This document shows, piece by piece, positions 45,780 through 48,456 of a DNA stretch of 48,456 nucleotides. The notes beneath the pieces were generated by a model, which saw only the letters and a program-made list of their open reading frames with translations, was not told the origin of the DNA and did not search any database. Within the stretch, counting starts at the first letter, position 1; each line of letters starts with the position of its first letter. Position numbers and translations under genes: made by a program. The DNA is from a virus. Location of the stretch: positions 1 through 48,456 of the IMG/VR virus record IMGVR_UViG_3300025425_000033. One strand, 5' to 3'.

Positions 45780-48456
45780 ATGGGACTCCGATCAGAAGCC
45801 ATCCTAGTCACGGACAAGTGGCACCGCGCGCTCAACCTGATGACCAAGGACACGGAAGAGTCCTTCAAGAAGCAGGAGCGCACCGGCACGCAGGCGTATG
45901 ACCGCCTGGGCAAGAAGGGCGTGTCCGTGGCCTCTAAACTCAAGCGGGCGTTCGCCGGGATCTTCGCCGGCACCAGCATTGGCTTCGCGGTTAAGAAGAT
46001 GCTGGACTTCAACAAGGAGTTGGAGAAGACGCTGATCTCCTTCAAGGTGCTGACCGGCAGCCAGGAGAACGCTATTGCTCTGTTCAAGGAACTGGAGCGA
46101 TTCGCCGCCTTCACGCCTTTCGAGCAGGCCACGTTGAACAAGGGGGCGCAGTCCCTGCTGGCCTATGGCTTCGCGGCAAAGGAGGTGGTCGGTATCCTCA
46201 AGGACGTTGGGGACGCGGCCGCCGCCAACCCGGAGGGGATGGAGCAGGGCCTCATGCGCATCGTCCGGGCCTTCGGGCAGATCCGGGCGCGTGGCAAGCT
46301 GGCGGGGCAGGAAGTCCTCCAGCTGACAGAGTCCGCGGTGCCGGCCCTGGAAATATTGGCCAACGCCTTCCGCAAGACCACGGGCGAAGTACAGAAGATG
46401 ATCGAGAAGGGCCTGATCCCCGCCGACACCGCCATTGCGGCGCTGCGGGCCGGGCTCCAAGAGCGCTTCGGGGGCCTGCTGGCCGAGCAGAGCCGGTCGA
46501 TGGATGGGCTACTGTCCACGCTCAAGGAGAACGTGACCATCATCACCCGGGACCTGGGCGCCGGCCTGTTTGACAGCCTGCGCACGGACCTCATGCAGGT
46601 CACGGACTCCCTGGGCCGCATGGCCGACTCCGATGACTTCAAGGGCAAGATCAAGGCCATCAGCGCGGAGATAGCCATATTCTATCAGCGCCTCAAGACG
46701 GTGCTGAAGTGGGTGTGGGAGAACCGGCGGGCGATCCTCAACGTGGTGGCCGCCTATGCGTCCATGCGCCTGACGCTGATTGGGCTGAACGCCATTCTCA
46801 CGGTCACCCCCATCCTGTTCCGGGCGGTGGACTCTGCGCTCATCACCTACCGGGCACTGACCATTGCGGCCAATGTGTCCACGAAGGCGTTTTTTGCGAC
46901 ACTGGCGCTCAACCCGTTCGCGGCGGCGGCGGCGGCCGTGGGGGGACTGGTGCTGGCTCTCCTGGAGTGGCAGCGCCACGCGGAAGAGGCAGAGCGGATT
47001 CAGAGGGAACTGGTCGGCACGGTCACGGATGCCGCCAGTGCCTACGAGAAACTGAGCGATGCCCAGCGTGGCACCGTGCGGAAGGGCCTGGATAAGCGGT
47101 TCCTGGAGTTGGTGGCGCAAGAGGATGACCTGAGCAAGCAGATCGCTGATGCGCAGCTGCGCCCCAACCCCGGGATGCTCAGCGGCGATATCCCCGGCAC
47201 GTTGTCCTTGATCCAGTTACTGGGGCAGCGCAAGAAGGACGTTGCGAACAATATCGAGGCCCTGGAGGTCTTGATGAACAAACTACAGCAGCCGGCGCCC
47301 AAACAGGAGGCTGATGACAAGGGGGATACCACCCTCAAGAAGCTGGAATTAGGCACCGGGGAGCAGAAGACGCTGATGCAGTCCCTGCGTGAGACTGTCA
47401 AGGGCCTGGAGGAGGACCTGCAGTCCATACGATCGGAGGGCGAGGAAGAGTACGCTAGCCTGCTCCGCAAGAAGGGGGTCTACGAATCCCTACTCAAGCT
47501 GACGGAGCGGCGCCTGGAGCGAGAGAACGACCGGGCCGCCACCCTGCGCGAGATAGCCCGGCGCACCGGGGCCGACGTAGAGGGGCTGGAAGCCATGATG
47601 AGCATACTCAACGGCAGCAAGATGCTCACGCTACCACCCAGCCTAGGGCTAGGGGGGCTGACCATGGAGATTGAGTCGGCTGTCAAATCCTTCAATGACC
47701 GGTCGGAGCGCATCCGGGTACTGGAAGATCCGGAAGAGGCACGCAAGGCAATGGGTGACCTGGAGCGGATCTACACCGCGTCCATCAAGGCACTACGTGA
47801 CCGGGTAAAGACCGTGATCGGGCAGTTGGACCCAGCGGCCGCCAAAGACTTGTTGGCGCTGCTGGATCGGGCACAGGGCCTGGTGACCGACAGTGATAAG
47901 ATCAGTGTCAACTTCAAGACCATCGCCACGGCCGCCCGCAGCATCCTCCAGCTGGACGGCGTGTTCGGCAACATGGACGATGACGTACGGCGCCTGGCAG
48001 AGTCGATTATCGGCGTAGTAGACAACCTGGGCGAGTTGCGCAACGTGCGCGAGACCTTGACTGACGCTGGCGTGGGGCTCTCGTCCTCGGCTGGCGTGTT
48101 GGCGCAGGCGGCCCCGATCCTGGGCATTGCAACCTCCGTGGTGTCGGGACTGTCTGCCCTGTTTGGGTCACAGTCAGAAGAGAGCGCCAGCCTGGTAGAC
48201 GGTCTAGGCCGGAATGAGCGCGCTTTGCGGGATAATGCGCGCGAGATCTCGTCCGCTATCCGTGAGTGGATCCGTGCCAACACCGTCGGTAGTGACCTCA
48301 CGGAAACTCAGATCGAGGCTGTCGGCCAGGCCATGCTCACCGTAGACGCTATTGTGGGATACGGGAAGGACCTGTCAGACCTGGCTGACGCGACGCGGCG
48401 CTTTGAGGATGCTCAGCGGCGATATTTGGATGCGGTGGTCTACGGTGAGCATGGCC
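45780..48456 (+). CDS. Tail tape measure protein, N-terminal part
   Basis: The ATG at 45780 has GGGAGG upstream. The frame is open to the window end and continues at position 2 of the window (whole protein 1351 residues). The tape-measure family core is visible in the first ~250 residues: FNKELEKTLISFKVLTGSQE, TPFEQATLNKGAQSLLAYGF, then a hydrophobic section near 330-400 (NPFAAAAAAVGGLVLALLEW) that may insert into the host membrane. Long coiled coils follow. The protein sets tail length and is ejected ahead of the DNA. Confidence 0.92.
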   Translation, partial: MGLRSEAILVTDKWHRALNLMTKDTEESFKKQERTGTQAYDRLGKKGVSVASKLKRAFAGIFAGTSIGFAVKKMLDFNKELEKTLISFKVLTGSQENAIALFKELERFAAFTPFEQATLNKGAQSLLAYGFAAKEVVGILKDVGDAAAANPEGMEQGLMRIVRAFGQIRARGKLAGQEVLQLTESAVPALEILANAFRKTTGEVQKMIEKGLIPADTAIAALRAGLQERFGGLLAEQSRSMDGLLSTLKENVTIITRDLGAGLFDSLRTDLMQVTDSLGRMADSDDFKGKIKAISAEIAIFYQRLKTVLKWVWENRRAILNVVAAYASMRLTLIGLNAILTVTPILFRAVDSALITYRALTIAANVSTKAFFATLALNPFAAAAAAVGGLVLALLEWQRHAEEAERIQRELVGTVTDAASAYEKLSDAQRGTVRKGLDKRFLELVAQEDDLSKQIADAQLRPNPGMLSGDIPGTLSLIQLLGQRKKDVANNIEALEVLMNKLQQPAPKQEADDKGDTTLKKLELGTGEQKTLMQSLRETVKGLEEDLQSIRSEGEEEYASLLRKKGVYESLLKLTERRLERENDRAATLREIARRTGADVEGLEAMMSILNGSKMLTLPPSLGLGGLTMEIESAVKSFNDRSERIRVLEDPEEARKAMGDLERIYTASIKALRDRVKTVIGQLDPAAAKDLLALLDRAQGLVTDSDKISVNFKTIATAARSILQLDGVFGNMDDDVRRLAESIIGVVDNLGELRNVRETLTDAGVGLSSSAGVLAQAAPILGIATSVVSGLSALFGSQSEESASLVDGLGRNERALRDNAREISSAIREWIRANTVGSDLTETQIEAVGQAMLTVDAIVGYGKDLSDLADATRRFEDAQRRYLDAVVYGEHG
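48311..48456. repeat. Terminal direct repeat (circular contig overlap), right copy
   Basis: Repeats positions 1-146 with a single change (G at 48330 versus A at 20). The reading frame of the tape measure passes through it unbroken, so it marks the circular junction of the assembly. Confidence 0.95.

Noticed and set aside
45120-45790. A possible -1 frameshift in the tail chaperone gene
   Set aside because: No heptameric slippery site was seen near the 3' end, and no second frame extends usefully before the tape-measure start.
1-48456. tRNA genes and CRISPR arrays
   Set aside because: I found no cloverleaf with the usual T-loop pattern and no regularly spaced direct repeats.

Overview
This window is a complete, circularly represented genome of a tailed dsDNA phage with a long non-contractile (siphovirus-type) tail. 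The last 146 bases (48311-48456) repeat the first 146 with one mismatch, and the tape-measure gene runs across the join (45780-48456, then 1-1525). The unit genome is therefore about 48,310 bp and the contig ends are an assembly overlap. By eye the GC content is near 60%. The host cannot be named. Many late genes, including those for the major capsid and tail-tube proteins, have no visible Shine-Dalgarno (SD) sequence, whereas most early genes do. One moron gene encodes a lipoprotein whose mature N-terminus is collagen-like (Cys followed by GPxGP), a form often seen in Bacteroidota/Rhodothermota. This hint is weak. I found no integrase, tRNA, CRISPR array, DNA polymerase or replicative helicase.

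Layout. (1) 45780-48456 plus 1-7595, plus strand: tape measure, tail-tip/hub protein with a carbohydrate-binding-like module, GH19 endolysin, small membrane proteins of a probable lysis cassette, and a GT-A glycosyltransferase, ending at a perfect bidirectional terminator hairpin (7624-7656). (2) 7667-24178, minus strand: the early region of about 40 tightly overlapping genes. It holds a helix-turn-helix (HTH) regulator, an ERF single-strand annealing protein, a VRR-NUC nuclease, an O-like replication initiator with iterons inside its own gene (candidate origin), a DnaA domain-IV protein, a C5 cytosine methyltransferase with a GIY-YIG endonuclease at its 3' end, and many small Cys-rich or coiled-coil proteins. 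(3) 24247-27362, plus strand: a ParB-like protein, a PAPS-reductase-like protein, an HExxH metalloprotease-like protein and a GNAT acetyltransferase, starting from a divergent promoter with an 18-bp palindromic operator. (4) 27424-45776, plus strand: late structural operon with small and large terminase, portal, a 1232-aa MuF-type polyvalent protein, scaffold, capsid, connectors, three paralogous tube-domain proteins and a tail chaperone.

How it works together. Minus-strand transcription appears to start from at least four promoters with TTGC-type -35 boxes. Four of these carry a TGTTAA motif that is also half of the palindrome in front of the forward ParB/PAPS operon, which suggests one repressor controls both arms. 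Early genes replicate, recombine and methylate DNA; the forward arm then packages DNA and builds the virion.

Most unusual content: a MuF capsid protein carrying a kinase-like and an ADP-ribosyltransferase-like domain; a CREST-type membrane hydrolase gene inside the tail operon; tube-domain triplication with fused receptor-type modules; a PAS-like membrane protein in the lysis cassette; a lambda-like origin; and a GIY-YIG gene sandwiched between two copies of the methyltransferase C-terminal motif.
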